17,779 nt of DNA from a bacterium UBP9_UBA1432 (GTDB lineage Bacteria; Vulcanimicrobiota; Xenobia; Xenobiales; Xenobiaceae). Location: the NCBI GenBank assembly GCA_002329445.1, contig DCTU01000162.1:1-17779 (forward strand), written 5' to 3'. Shown here piece by piece: positions 1 to 7,385 of the stretch. The translations under genes were made by a program, and so were the position numbers. The notes below the pieces were generated by a model. That model was not told the origin of the DNA and ran no database searches. It saw only the letters and a program-made list of their open reading frames with translations. Each line of letters opens with the position of its first letter. Position 1 is the stretch's first letter.

Positions 1-177
1 ATAATAGACGACCTCCTCCACATAATCGAGCTGGACCGGATCGGGACCAACAAAGGTCACGTTCTCTCCAGGGGCCACGCCGTCGCATTCAGGGGCCACA
101 ACGGCTCCTGCTCCGGGAGCCAGGGCGATCACCGCAATAAGTGCGACAAAGGCTGCTATCGGTTGGTATTTCTGCAT
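1..177 (-). CDS. Secreted protein of unknown function (N-terminus only)
   Basis: The reading frame runs from an ATG at 177 leftwards off the window, so only the first 59 residues are visible. They form a clear signal peptide: MQKYQ, a hydrophobic stretch (IAAFVALIAVIALA), then a small-residue cleavage region PGAGA before VVAPECDG. A strong ribosome-binding site, GAGGTGA, lies 4 nt before the ATG. The mature part seen is short and acidic and gives no family signal. The gene is divergent from the exported protein at 645. Its export is well supported; its function is unknown because the body lies outside the window. Confidence 0.75.
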   Translation of the reverse strand, partial: MQKYQPIAAFVALIAVIALAPGAGAVVAPECDGVAPGENVTFVGPDPVQLDYVEEVVYY

Positions 178-644
178 ATCTTCACCTCATTCCATAACTT
201 CGGTCTTAATCTGATCATGCGCCGCAAAGTTGACCACTGTTGCATATTGGTGGTCATCATCTCCAGAGATGCTCAATTTTGGAGGGGTTCATCCGGGTCT
301 TCGGGCGGTATCATCAACGTAACATATCTGGTTTGCCTCCTAGGATTTATATCTTCTCCATTCCAAGTTGTCACTAGATTTCATTGCGGGGCCCGCGAGC
401 TATGGGTAGATCGAGACCATCCCGCGCAGGATGGCATCTTCAAATTGGGTGAACAGCCGAAAGTTGTATTAATCTATATGAGCAGTAATATTAGAGTCGA
501 GGACGAAGGACTTTATGGCGGTGGCTCCGCAAAACGGGCCGATGGCTAAAAATGCTGCAGATGACCTCAGATCTAAACGAAGCCAGAAAGAGATCAAATC
601 CTTCGCCAGACCATGGCGGGGATTAGACGAGAGAAGGTCAAAAA
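178..644. other. Divergent intergenic region, no convincing gene
   Basis: About 470 bases separate two divergent genes for exported proteins. Short open frames exist (163-549 and 515-745 on +), but their translations are mixed-composition, resemble nothing known, and the second runs into the gene at 645. A TATA-like GGATTTATATC lies at 342-352 and AT-rich patches at 464-494. These could be promoters for either direction, but none sits at the usual distance from the annotated starts. No RNA gene or repeat was recognised. Confidence 0.5.
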
Positions 645-1589
645 ATGATATCTATGAAGGTGGTAAACGCGATGATTGGAGCAAGATCAATATTATTTTG
701 GATAATAATATGCTTTTCATCTATAGCCCTCACAGCCGCGGATGAGCAATCCGAAGGGCCTGTTGTAGTCAACATCATGATCGGAGCGGAGCTTCATCCA
801 GGGTCTTCCGAGATGGACCCTGAGGCGAAGTGGGATCTGGAGGTGGGCTCGATCATCGAGATGCTGAACAAGATAGATCCCCTCGCCCTCAACGTCACAG
901 TCTCTGTGACCGGAGACTACGTCAACGAGATCGCTGGAAACGCCATGTACAAGCTCTACGTCACCAGCGTAGGATCGAGGTACAACCACGAGCTCGCGGT
1001 CTATGGCATGACGGCGGGAGAGGAGCTGGGACCGATGGCCTACGGCGACCAGTACTCTCGGCTGATGGAGGCGAAGAGGCTCGTCGAGTCCGCCTACATC
1101 TGCGACGGCAGAACGATACTGGTGAAGGGGCTCGTCCCCCAGTCCTTCAGCACCAGCGAGACGACGCTCCGGATCCTCGAGCGGATCGGCGTCGAGTACG
1201 CCGCTGGATATCAGGTGGGGCTCATCTATCTGCCGGGGCACGAGAACGAATCCTGGCCCTACCCGATCGAGGGGTATGACCTCTACGCGGTACCGATCAG
1301 CAGCATTGAGCACGATGGCGAGCTGGTTCCCTTATCCGACCAATACTCAAAGGAGGTGCTGAACCTCAGCGGTGGCGAGTGGTACGATCTCCTCGTCGGC
1401 GAGTTTGAAGAGGCGAGGCGAAAGGGGGAGCCCATGGTCTTGATATTCGACAACGTCATAACAGGAGGGGACGAAGGATATATGGACGCCTTCAAGAGGT
1501 TCGTGGACTTCTCGACCTCCCAAGGTGCGAGTTTCGTCTCGACGGAGGAGCTGGTGGAGATGGCTAGGTCGAAGGCCGCCGAGGCCTGA
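645..1589 (+). CDS. Exported polysaccharide-deacetylase-like (NodB-fold) protein
   Basis: A 314-residue protein with an N-terminal signal peptide or anchor (hydrophobic SILFWIIICFSSIALTA, then ADEQ). The body resembles the polysaccharide deacetylase/glycoside-hydrolase barrel superfamily. A histidine-bearing segment around H115 (RYNHELAVYGMTAGEE) is followed by KGLVPQSFSTSETTLRIL (161-178), matching the family's 'F.P....n..T..il..lG' strand-helix, and then by GVEYAAGYQ. The usual N-terminal catalytic Asp-Asp motif is not seen (NIMIGAELHP stands in that place), so catalytic activity is uncertain. Start: ATG 645 has AAGGT 7-8 nt upstream. ATG 672 gives a cleaner signal peptide (MIGARSILF) and has GGTGG 8 nt upstream, so it is a serious alternative (305 aa). 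A long hairpin follows the stop. The likely role is at the cell surface; substrate unknown. Confidence 0.7.
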   Translation: MISMKVVNAMIGARSILFWIIICFSSIALTAADEQSEGPVVVNIMIGAELHPGSSEMDPEAKWDLEVGSIIEMLNKIDPLALNVTVSVTGDYVNEIAGNAMYKLYVTSVGSRYNHELAVYGMTAGEELGPMAYGDQYSRLMEAKRLVESAYICDGRTILVKGLVPQSFSTSETTLRILERIGVEYAAGYQVGLIYLPGHENESWPYPIEGYDLYAVPISSIEHDGELVPLSDQYSKEVLNLSGGEWYDLLVGEFEEARRKGEPMVLIFDNVITGGDEGYMDAFKRFVDFSTSQGASFVSTEELVEMARSKAAEA

Positions 1590-1598
1590 TGGATCGGA

Positions 1599-1643
1599 GT
1601 TCAAGGGCATGGGGACCGTTGTATACCGGCCCCATCCCTGAAC
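1599..1643 (+). terminator. Long imperfect hairpin after the deacetylase-like gene
   Basis: Starting 10 nt after the stop, GTTCA-A-GGG-C-ATGGGG-a-CCG pairs with CGG-CCCCAT-CCC-TGAAC around a TTGTATAC loop: 17 base pairs with three single-base bulges. No U-tract follows directly, so termination is inferred from position. A small GACGC-TCTTTT-GCGTC stem-loop lies further on at 1685-1700, so the whole 3' region to 1749 is probably structured. Confidence 0.55.
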
Positions 1644-1749
1644 GCGATCTGATCGGTGGGGGGCCTTCCGCCGAATCCCCCGTATGACGCTCTTTTGCGT
1701 CTATGCCGTCGGGATCGATCGCATCCATCAGACCTCTCTCAAAAACGGG

Positions 1750-1786
1750 CAAATTAATATAGAGCGAGCAATAACGTAGCAGGTGA
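1750..1786 (+). promoter_or_regulatory. TATA-type promoter and ribosome-binding site of beta-helix gene 1
   Basis: CAAATTAATATAGAGCGA begins at 1750. The AAATTAAT core starts 41 nt before the ATG at 1792, implying a short leader. AGGTGA (1781-1786) is the ribosome-binding site, 5 nt before the ATG. The same core at the same spacing precedes the other two beta-helix genes. The in-frame GTG at 1783 lies inside the ribosome-binding site and so is not the start. Confidence 0.6.
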
Positions 1787-1791
1787 TTCTC

Positions 1792-3513
1792 ATGCTCAGA
1801 TGGCCAACTTCTATCTTGATGACCCTGATCCTGGCAAACGCCGCCGTTGGCGCCAGCGCCTACACCGTCGACGGCGTCGGAGCCAAAGGCTTCTCGACGA
1901 TCCAGGAGGCGATAGACGCTTCCGAGGCAGGGGACGAGATAATAATCCTGAACGGGACGTACTCGGAGAACCTCGTAATTGACAAGTCCCTCGCATTGAA
2001 GGGCGAAGGCGGTGCCGTCGTCAATGGGAGCGGGAGCTCATCCCCCCTTGTCACCATAACGTCAGATAACGTCACTCTGGAGGGGCTCACCTTCGCAGGC
2101 TGCAAAAACGAGAGCTTCGATTCCGGAGCCGTTCTGGTGCTGGCCGACGGGTGCAGGCTTCTGAACAGCACCATATCGGCCTCTACCGGGAACGGCCTCT
2201 GCCTCCGCGATTCGAGGGATCACCTGGCGGCCGGAAACCTGATCTGCGACAACCGGCACGACGGCGTCTCTGTCATCAGCGCCAGTTCCAGCCACGTGAT
2301 GGGAAACCGAATCATCCAAAACGGAGGGTCGGGCATATCTTTGGTGAGCGCTGAAAACGACGAGCTGGTACGAAACGAAGTTGGTGAGAACGGCGAGGTT
2401 GGGATCCGCCTTGCTAGATCGGAGGCCAACGATGTGGTCCTCAACGAGATCCGCCTCAACGCGGAAGATGGCATTTATCTTTTGGACTCAAGCAACAACA
2501 TGTTGGTAGAAAACGAGATCTGCAACTCCCGTCTCAATGGCGTAAACCTCTACCGATCAGGCAACAACTTCGTCTTGAATAATGTAATAAGCGACTCTGG
2601 CGAGGATGGGTTGCTGGTCGTCGGACTGAGCAATGACAACACGATCTCCGGAAATGTTGTCCACGCCAGCGCCATCAACGGAATAAGCGTCTACGGATCT
2701 CATTTCAGCTCCTTTTCAAATAATGAGATATTTCAGAACAGATACCACGGGATCTCCCTGCGTGAGAACAGCAGCAGCATTGTGGTTTCCGGTAACGAGA
2801 TTTATGGGAACACGATGTACGGTATCAGCCTCGATGGCAGCAAGGCCAACGTCATCAGGAACAACGATCTGCACGACAACCAAAACGGCATCATCCTGGC
2901 TTACTCCAGCGATACTGTCCTGGAGCTGAACGAAGTCCACAATAACAGTTTCGGATTGAGCATGGAGTTCGTCGAGAATGTCATCGTCTCTGGAAGCGAT
3001 GTTCACAACAACGTCGATCACGGCATCCAGCTGAAGGACAGCCGTCGGAGCAAAGTATGGAGTAACGAAATACACGACAACGGCGCTGATGGTGTTCACG
3101 TATCGGGATCGGAGAATGTGGTATTGTATTCGAATATGATCACTAACAATAGCGAGTACGGAGTTCAATTGCTTGATTTGAGCAGCCGGAATCTGCTCAT
3201 GTACAACACAGTTCGACACAACGTCTATGGGGCGTATATCTACGAGGGCAATATGAACCTCATATTCTCCAACATTTTCATCGATAACCAGAATTTCAAC
3301 GTCAGAGACAACGACGAAAACAGATGGAAGAGCAACTTCTACGGCGACTATACAGGCAGAGATCTCGACGGAGACTTGATCGGCGACGAGCCTTACGTCA
3401 TCTTAGGTCGGAGAGGCGCAGTCTCCTATGATCCCATCCCGATGACGGTGCAGATCTGGTCAGAGGAGAAAAAAGGCCCATTGATGCCTGAGACGATAAC
3501 CGCCTCTATATAA
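1792..3513 (+). CDS. Secreted NosD-type parallel beta-helix repeat protein, copy 1
   Basis: A 573-residue exported protein. The signal peptide (MLRWPTSILMTLILANAAVGASA) is followed by the N-terminal cap typical of NosD/right-handed beta-helix proteins (GFSTIQEAIDASEAGDEIIILNGTY region). About 400 residues of 22-24-residue rungs with the pattern N-x-I-x-x-N-x-x-G-I-x-L-x-x-S then follow. The C-terminal end has the family's RWKSNFYGDYTGRDLDGDL segment, with an Asp-rich DLDGDLIGD run that may bind a cation, and DPIP. Such proteins are usually surface-exposed and often bind or process carbohydrates; no catalytic site can be assigned from sequence alone. The start is set by the AGGTGA site 5 nt upstream. 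It is the most divergent of the three tandem copies and the only one that keeps the Asp-rich end. It has its own promoter, so it need not be in an operon. Confidence 0.88.
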   Translation: MLRWPTSILMTLILANAAVGASAYTVDGVGAKGFSTIQEAIDASEAGDEIIILNGTYSENLVIDKSLALKGEGGAVVNGSGSSSPLVTITSDNVTLEGLTFAGCKNESFDSGAVLVLADGCRLLNSTISASTGNGLCLRDSRDHLAAGNLICDNRHDGVSVISASSSHVMGNRIIQNGGSGISLVSAENDELVRNEVGENGEVGIRLARSEANDVVLNEIRLNAEDGIYLLDSSNNMLVENEICNSRLNGVNLYRSGNNFVLNNVISDSGEDGLLVVGLSNDNTISGNVVHASAINGISVYGSHFSSFSNNEIFQNRYHGISLRENSSSIVVSGNEIYGNTMYGISLDGSKANVIRNNDLHDNQNGIILAYSSDTVLELNEVHNNSFGLSMEFVENVIVSGSDVHNNVDHGIQLKDSRRSKVWSNEIHDNGADGVHVSGSENVVLYSNMITNNSEYGVQLLDLSSRNLLMYNTVRHNVYGAYIYEGNMNLIFSNIFIDNQNFNVRDNDENRWKSNFYGDYTGRDLDGDLIGDEPYVILGRRGAVSYDPIPMTVQIWSEEKKGPLMPETITASI

Positions 3514-3601
3514 CGTGACGTTCGTCCTCAGCGGGGCGTGATCAGATCAGATGGTATCAGGAATAATAGGTGGTAGAACACCCTTGATATCGGTGAAGGC
3601 T

Positions 3602-3648
3602 GGAGGAGAGGGGGGCCGACTAGGTCGGGACCCCTTCGCCTCTCCACC
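3602..3648 (+). terminator. Large G/C-rich hairpin in the gap between beta-helix genes 1 and 2
   Basis: GG-a-GGAGAGG-GGGG-CCGAC pairs with GTCGG-ga-CCCC-ttcg-CCTCTCC-a-CC around a TAG loop, with only small internal loops. It starts about 90 nt after the stop of copy 1 and lies about 180 nt before the ATG of copy 2, with its promoter in between. Position and strength suggest a terminator or 3'-end structure. It is not followed by a clean U-tract. The rest of the 315-base gap holds only the promoter of copy 2. Confidence 0.5.
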
Positions 3649-3783
3649 TCAATTCCCACGGATTTTGGAATATGCATCTCCATCGCGGGTTCCTCAAAGC
3701 GGAGATCGTTTCAGGCATATAGTCTCTTTTCAGGTTGGGGAGACATGGATCTTGCCTCGATCTCCTTCTCTCTGGAATAACCT

Positions 3784-3823
3784 ATTTAAATTAATCAGGA
3801 CCAAGTATACTCGAGAAAGGTGA
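3784..3823 (+). promoter_or_regulatory. Promoter and ribosome-binding site of beta-helix gene 2
   Basis: ATTTAAATTAAT (3784-3795) contains the shared AAATTAAT core, starting 41 nt before the ATG at 3829 as in copy 1. AAAGGTGA (3816-3823) is the ribosome-binding site, 5 nt before the ATG. The upstream in-frame GTG at 3820 falls inside this site. Confidence 0.6.
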
Positions 3824-3828
3824 TTCCC

Positions 3829-5502
3829 ATGTTCAGATCTCCCGCTTCGATGATGGTGATTCTTATTCTGTCCGGCGCCGCCTCCGGCGTGATGGTCGTC
3901 GACGACGACGGCGTCGGCGACTTCATGAAAATTCAGGACGCCATAGACGCCTCCGAGATCGGCGACGAGATAGTCGTCAAAAACGGCACTTACGCGGAGA
4001 ACCTGGTCGTCGACCGGCCCATCGCCCTCCGAGGAGAGGGGATGCCGGTCGTTTCGGGCGAGGTCTCTTCCTTCCCCCTCATAATCATAAATGCGAGCGG
4101 CGTCGTCCTGGATGGTTTCGTCTTCGCCGGATGCACCAACGACTCCTGCGATTCGGCCTCGGTCCGCGTCCTCTCGGACGGCTCCAAAATCTTGAACAAC
4201 ACCATATACGGATCGTCGAGCCACGGCATCTCTCTCCTCAACTCCTCGGGTCACCTGATCTCGAAGAACCGGATCCACGACAGCTTCGAGGCGGGGATCC
4301 AGCTCGCCGAGGCGAACGGGTGCCAGATCTCTGATAACGAGATCAGCCGGAATGGGTACGGAATCTATATCGAGGCCTCCGACCACGACGTGATCGCATA
4401 TAACAATATCAGTGCCAACAGTGGCGATGGGATCGCCATCATCGCCTCTTTTGGCCAGCAGATAACCGGAAACGTGATTCATAACAACTCCGAGAACGGG
4501 GTATACCACCTCGATTCGAACAACAACCTCTTGGTAGCAAACACCATCCAGGACTGCAAAAATAGCGGGATCTACGTCGTGAGGTCCTTCAGCACTTTGA
4601 TCGTGGCGAACACCATCGAGAGGTGCGGCGAGATGGGGATAAACCTCGATGGGACAGAAAACAGCGTCGTCAACCGGAACGTCCTATCAGCCAACGACAT
4701 CAACGGGGTAGCCATCCTCGGATCCGGCAACAGCAGCATCATCAACAACGTCATCCAGAACAATCGGGATAACGGCATCTCCCTCCGCCAGGATAGCAGA
4801 AACAGCATGATCGCCAACAACACCATCTCGGAGAACAAGAGGTACGGCCTGATCTTCGACGAGAGCAGCCTGAACTCCGTCCAGGAGAACCAGATCCACC
4901 ACAACACCAACGGCATCGTCATGCGATACTCCGCCGACAACTCCGTCGTCGAGAACGTCGTCCGAGATAACGGCTTCGGCCTGAGTCTGGAGATGGTCGA
5001 TAACGTCGTCGTCTCGAAGAACGAGATCGCCAACAGCTCAAGAGACGGCATCAGCCTCATCAGATGCGACAACAGCAAGATATGGGCGAACAGGGTTCTG
5101 GATAGCGCCGCCGACGGGATCCACATCATCCGATCGACGGGGACGATCGTATCGGATAACGACATCTTGAGGAGCGGCGGGTACGGCGTCCAGGTCCTGG
5201 ATCAGAGCATCCAGAACATCTTCTTGTCAAACCTGATCCAGAACTCGGACTATGGCGGAATTTATCTCTTCGAGGGGGAGTTCAACCTCGCCTCCTTCAA
5301 CGCCCTGATCGATAACAAGAAGTTCAACGGCTGGGATAACGGCGGCAACATGTGGGACGGGAACTACTACAGCGATTTGAAGTGCAACGAAACCTTTTGG
5401 CAGGTTCTCTGCACCGAGCCCTACGAGATCCGTGGCCAGAGGGGCGCGGTCACCCTCGATCGGAGGGCTTTCAGCGACCCCAACGTCGCCCTGGGGAGAT
5501 GA
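3829..5502 (+). CDS. Secreted NosD-type parallel beta-helix repeat protein, copy 2
   Basis: A 557-residue exported protein. The signal peptide (MFRSPASMMVILILSGAASG) is unlike that of copies 1 and 3. The NosD-type cap (KIQDAIDASEIGDEIVVKNG) is followed by roughly 18-20 beta-helix rungs of the N-x-I-x-x-N-x-x-G-I type. It is exactly the same length as copy 3 and aligns without gaps. The first ~175 and last ~180 residues are near-identical to copy 3 in places (GFGLSLEMV, WANR, IIRSTGT, DNDIL, YGVQVLDQS), while the central rungs differ much more. The C-terminal Asp-rich motif of copy 1 is replaced by SDLKCNETFWQVLCTEPYEI, with two cysteines. The start follows from the AAAGGTGA site. Probable surface or sheath-associated protein; ligand unknown. 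Confidence 0.88.
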   Translation: MFRSPASMMVILILSGAASGVMVVDDDGVGDFMKIQDAIDASEIGDEIVVKNGTYAENLVVDRPIALRGEGMPVVSGEVSSFPLIIINASGVVLDGFVFAGCTNDSCDSASVRVLSDGSKILNNTIYGSSSHGISLLNSSGHLISKNRIHDSFEAGIQLAEANGCQISDNEISRNGYGIYIEASDHDVIAYNNISANSGDGIAIIASFGQQITGNVIHNNSENGVYHLDSNNNLLVANTIQDCKNSGIYVVRSFSTLIVANTIERCGEMGINLDGTENSVVNRNVLSANDINGVAILGSGNSSIINNVIQNNRDNGISLRQDSRNSMIANNTISENKRYGLIFDESSLNSVQENQIHHNTNGIVMRYSADNSVVENVVRDNGFGLSLEMVDNVVVSKNEIANSSRDGISLIRCDNSKIWANRVLDSAADGIHIIRSTGTIVSDNDILRSGGYGVQVLDQSIQNIFLSNLIQNSDYGGIYLFEGEFNLASFNALIDNKKFNGWDNGGNMWDGNYYSDLKCNETFWQVLCTEPYEIRGQRGAVTLDRRAFSDPNVALGR

Positions 5503-5505
5503 GCC

Positions 5506-5524
5506 GGGGGGGCAGAAGCCCCCC
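5506..5524 (+). terminator. Short G/C hairpin after beta-helix gene 2
   Basis: Seven G, loop CAGAAG, six C, beginning 3 nt after the stop codon. The stem has at least 6 perfect base pairs. It is followed by ATTCCCCC rather than a U-tract, so termination is inferred from position. Confidence 0.5.
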
Positions 5525-5628
5525 ATTCCCCCATCGTCGGAACATTCTATAAATATAATCTCAAACTGCATCCGCGGGGATAGGTCGACGGGATTCTTCG
5601 ACCCCTTCGGCCTCCGAACTGATACGAG

Positions 5629-5665
5629 TAAATTAATAAAGAGCGAATGATCATATATGGTGGTT
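5629..5665 (+). promoter_or_regulatory. Promoter and ribosome-binding site of beta-helix gene 3
   Basis: TAAATTAATAAAGAGCGAAT starts at 5629. The AAATTAAT core begins 39 nt before the ATG at 5669. Both the core and the following AGAGCGA match the promoter of copy 1 better than that of copy 2. GGTGGTTAT (5659-5667) is the ribosome-binding site. The ATG at 5657 overlaps it and is disfavoured as start. Confidence 0.6.
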
Positions 5666-5668
5666 ATC

Positions 5669-7342
5669 ATGCACAGATGGCAAACTTCGATATTGATGAT
5701 TCTGATCCTGGTCGATTTCGGAGCCGGCGCCCTCCTCGTCGACGGCTCTGGCACCAAAGACTTCTCGAAGATCCAGGAGGCCATAGACGCCTCCGAGATC
5801 GGCGACGAGATAGTCGTCCTGAACGGCACTTATGGGGAGAACCTGGTCGTCGATCGGCCCATCGCCCTCCGGGGCGATGGGATGCCGGTCGTAGAAGGCT
5901 GCAACGTATCCGCTCCCATCATAACGATAAATGCCAGCGGCGTCGTCCTGGACGGGTTCATCATCGGCGGATGCACCAACGACTCCTGCGATTCGGGCTC
6001 GGTCCTCGTCCTCTCGGATGGTTCCAGGATCCTGAACAACACCATATACGGCTCCTCGAGCCACGGCATCTGCGTCCTCAACTCCACGGATCACCTGATC
6101 TCGAAGAACCGGATCCACGACAACTCCAAGGCCGGGATCCGCCTTGCCGGGGTGAACGACAGCAGCATCGTGAAGAACGATATCAGCAAAAATGCGTATG
6201 GAGTCTTCATCGAGAGTTCCCACGACAACTGGGTCTTAAACAGCGATGTCTGGGGGAATGGCGCTGACGGCATCACCATAGCCTCCTCCTCCGGCAACGA
6301 GTTGACCTCCAACTCGATCCACAGCAACGCCGACAACGGGATCTACCTGACCGATTCTTACAACAACATCCTGGTCGGCAATCGGATCCGGGACTGCATA
6401 AATAGCGGGATCGACGTCTTCCGGTCCTTCGGCACCATGATCGCCTCGAACGCCATCGAGGGGTGCGACGGGATGGGGATCAACGTCGATTCAGGCGACA
6501 ACAACGTCATGGCCTGGAACTCCTTATTGAATAACGACCTCGACGGCATCTCAATCCTCGGTGCTAGCTACAACACCATCTCCCACAACACCGTCCTGAA
6601 CAACCGGGAGAGCGGCATAGCCCTCCGTCGGGATAGCAAACGGAACATGGTGATCTACAACAATTTATCGGCAAACAAGAGATATGGCATCGTATTCGAC
6701 GATAGCGACTCAAACTTCGTCCAGGCGAACGAGATATATAATCACTCGACCGCCCTCGTCATGCGATACTCCTCCAACGACTCCATCGTAGAGAACGGGA
6801 TAAAGGATAACGGCTTCGGCTTGAGTCTGGAGATGGTCAATAACGTGGTCGTCTCGAAGAACGATATCGTCAACAGCACGAGGGACGGGATCCGCCTCTT
6901 CAGATGCGACAACAGCAATATCTGGGCCAACAGGATCCTAAATAGCGTCGCCGACGGGGTCCACATCATCAGATCGACGGGGACGACCGTCTCAGACAAC
7001 GACATCCTGGGGAGCAGCGAGTACGGCGTCCAGGTTCTGGATCAGAGCGCCCAGAACCTCTTCCTCTCGAACCTGATCCAGAACTCGGGGCTTGGTGGGA
7101 TATATCTATTCGATGGAGAGCTCAACCTCGTCATGTCCAACGCCCTGATCGACAACAACAAGTTCAACGGGCGAGACAACGGCGGCAACCGGTGGGCCGC
7201 CAACTATTACAGCGATCTCGAGTGCGGTGAGATGATCGGGACGATGGTCTGCGCGGAGCCCTACGAGATCCGCGGCCAGTGGGGGGTGATCACCCTGGAT
7301 CAGAGGCCGTTCACCAACTACCACGTCATCCTCGGACGGTAG
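5669..7342 (+). CDS. Secreted NosD-type parallel beta-helix repeat protein, copy 3
   Basis: A 557-residue exported protein, the same length as copy 2 and aligning with it without gaps. The signal peptide (MHRWQTSILMILILVDFGAG) resembles copy 1 (MLRWPTSILMTLIL), whereas the mature part resembles copy 2. The cap DFSKIQEAIDASEIGDEIV is followed by N-x-I-x-x-N-x-x-G-I rungs, and the end carries the two-cysteine segment SDLECGEMIGTMVCAEPYEI. The start at 5669 rather than 5657 is chosen because the other two copies place the ATG just after GGTGATTCYC, and the equivalent here is GGTGGTTATC. Presumed surface-exposed; carbohydrate or ion binding is possible but not shown. It converges with the pentapeptide gene across a 43-base gap. 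Confidence 0.88.
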   Translation: MHRWQTSILMILILVDFGAGALLVDGSGTKDFSKIQEAIDASEIGDEIVVLNGTYGENLVVDRPIALRGDGMPVVEGCNVSAPIITINASGVVLDGFIIGGCTNDSCDSGSVLVLSDGSRILNNTIYGSSSHGICVLNSTDHLISKNRIHDNSKAGIRLAGVNDSSIVKNDISKNAYGVFIESSHDNWVLNSDVWGNGADGITIASSSGNELTSNSIHSNADNGIYLTDSYNNILVGNRIRDCINSGIDVFRSFGTMIASNAIEGCDGMGINVDSGDNNVMAWNSLLNNDLDGISILGASYNTISHNTVLNNRESGIALRRDSKRNMVIYNNLSANKRYGIVFDDSDSNFVQANEIYNHSTALVMRYSSNDSIVENGIKDNGFGLSLEMVNNVVVSKNDIVNSTRDGIRLFRCDNSNIWANRILNSVADGVHIIRSTGTTVSDNDILGSSEYGVQVLDQSAQNLFLSNLIQNSGLGGIYLFDGELNLVMSNALIDNNKFNGRDNGGNRWAANYYSDLECGEMIGTMVCAEPYEIRGQWGVITLDQRPFTNYHVILGR

Positions 7343-7385
7343 GGTCGGATGGGGGGGCGAAAGGCCGTTCGGTGGCGCTCTCCCC

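Larger units (their letters stand above)
3829..7342 (+). repeat. Tandem gene duplication (beta-helix copies 2 and 3)
   Basis: Two 1674-base coding sequences in direct orientation, 166 bases apart. DNA matches are long around 3930-4275 against 5770-6115, and around 4960-5215 against 6805-7060, with a more divergent central third. Recombination between the copies could delete one gene or make hybrids. Confidence 0.8.

Noticed and set aside
163..549. 128-codon plus-strand ORF across the divergent gap
   Set aside because: Its start lies inside the divergent minus-strand gene at 1-177, there is no ribosome-binding site, and the composition looks random.
515..745. 76-codon plus-strand ORF with an AT-rich patch about 26 nt upstream that could serve as a leaderless promoter
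   Set aside because: It overlaps the start and signal peptide of the exported protein at 645, and its translation has no family-like or membrane features.
1783..1791. Upstream GTG starts for beta-helix copies 1 and 2 (1783 and 3820) and ATG 5657 for copy 3
   Set aside because: Each lies in or overlaps the ribosome-binding site itself; the ATGs 9-12 nt downstream are at the correct spacing and begin the signal peptides.
3730..4509. 259-codon antisense ORF overlapping beta-helix copy 2
   Set aside because: An antisense shadow of repetitive GC-rich codons; similar open antisense frames occur under copies 1 and 3, as expected from the shared repeat pattern.
5647..6267. 206-codon alternative-frame ORF at the start of beta-helix copy 3
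   Set aside because: Arg/Pro-rich translation typical of a +1 shadow. The same shadow appears in shorter form in copies 1 and 2.
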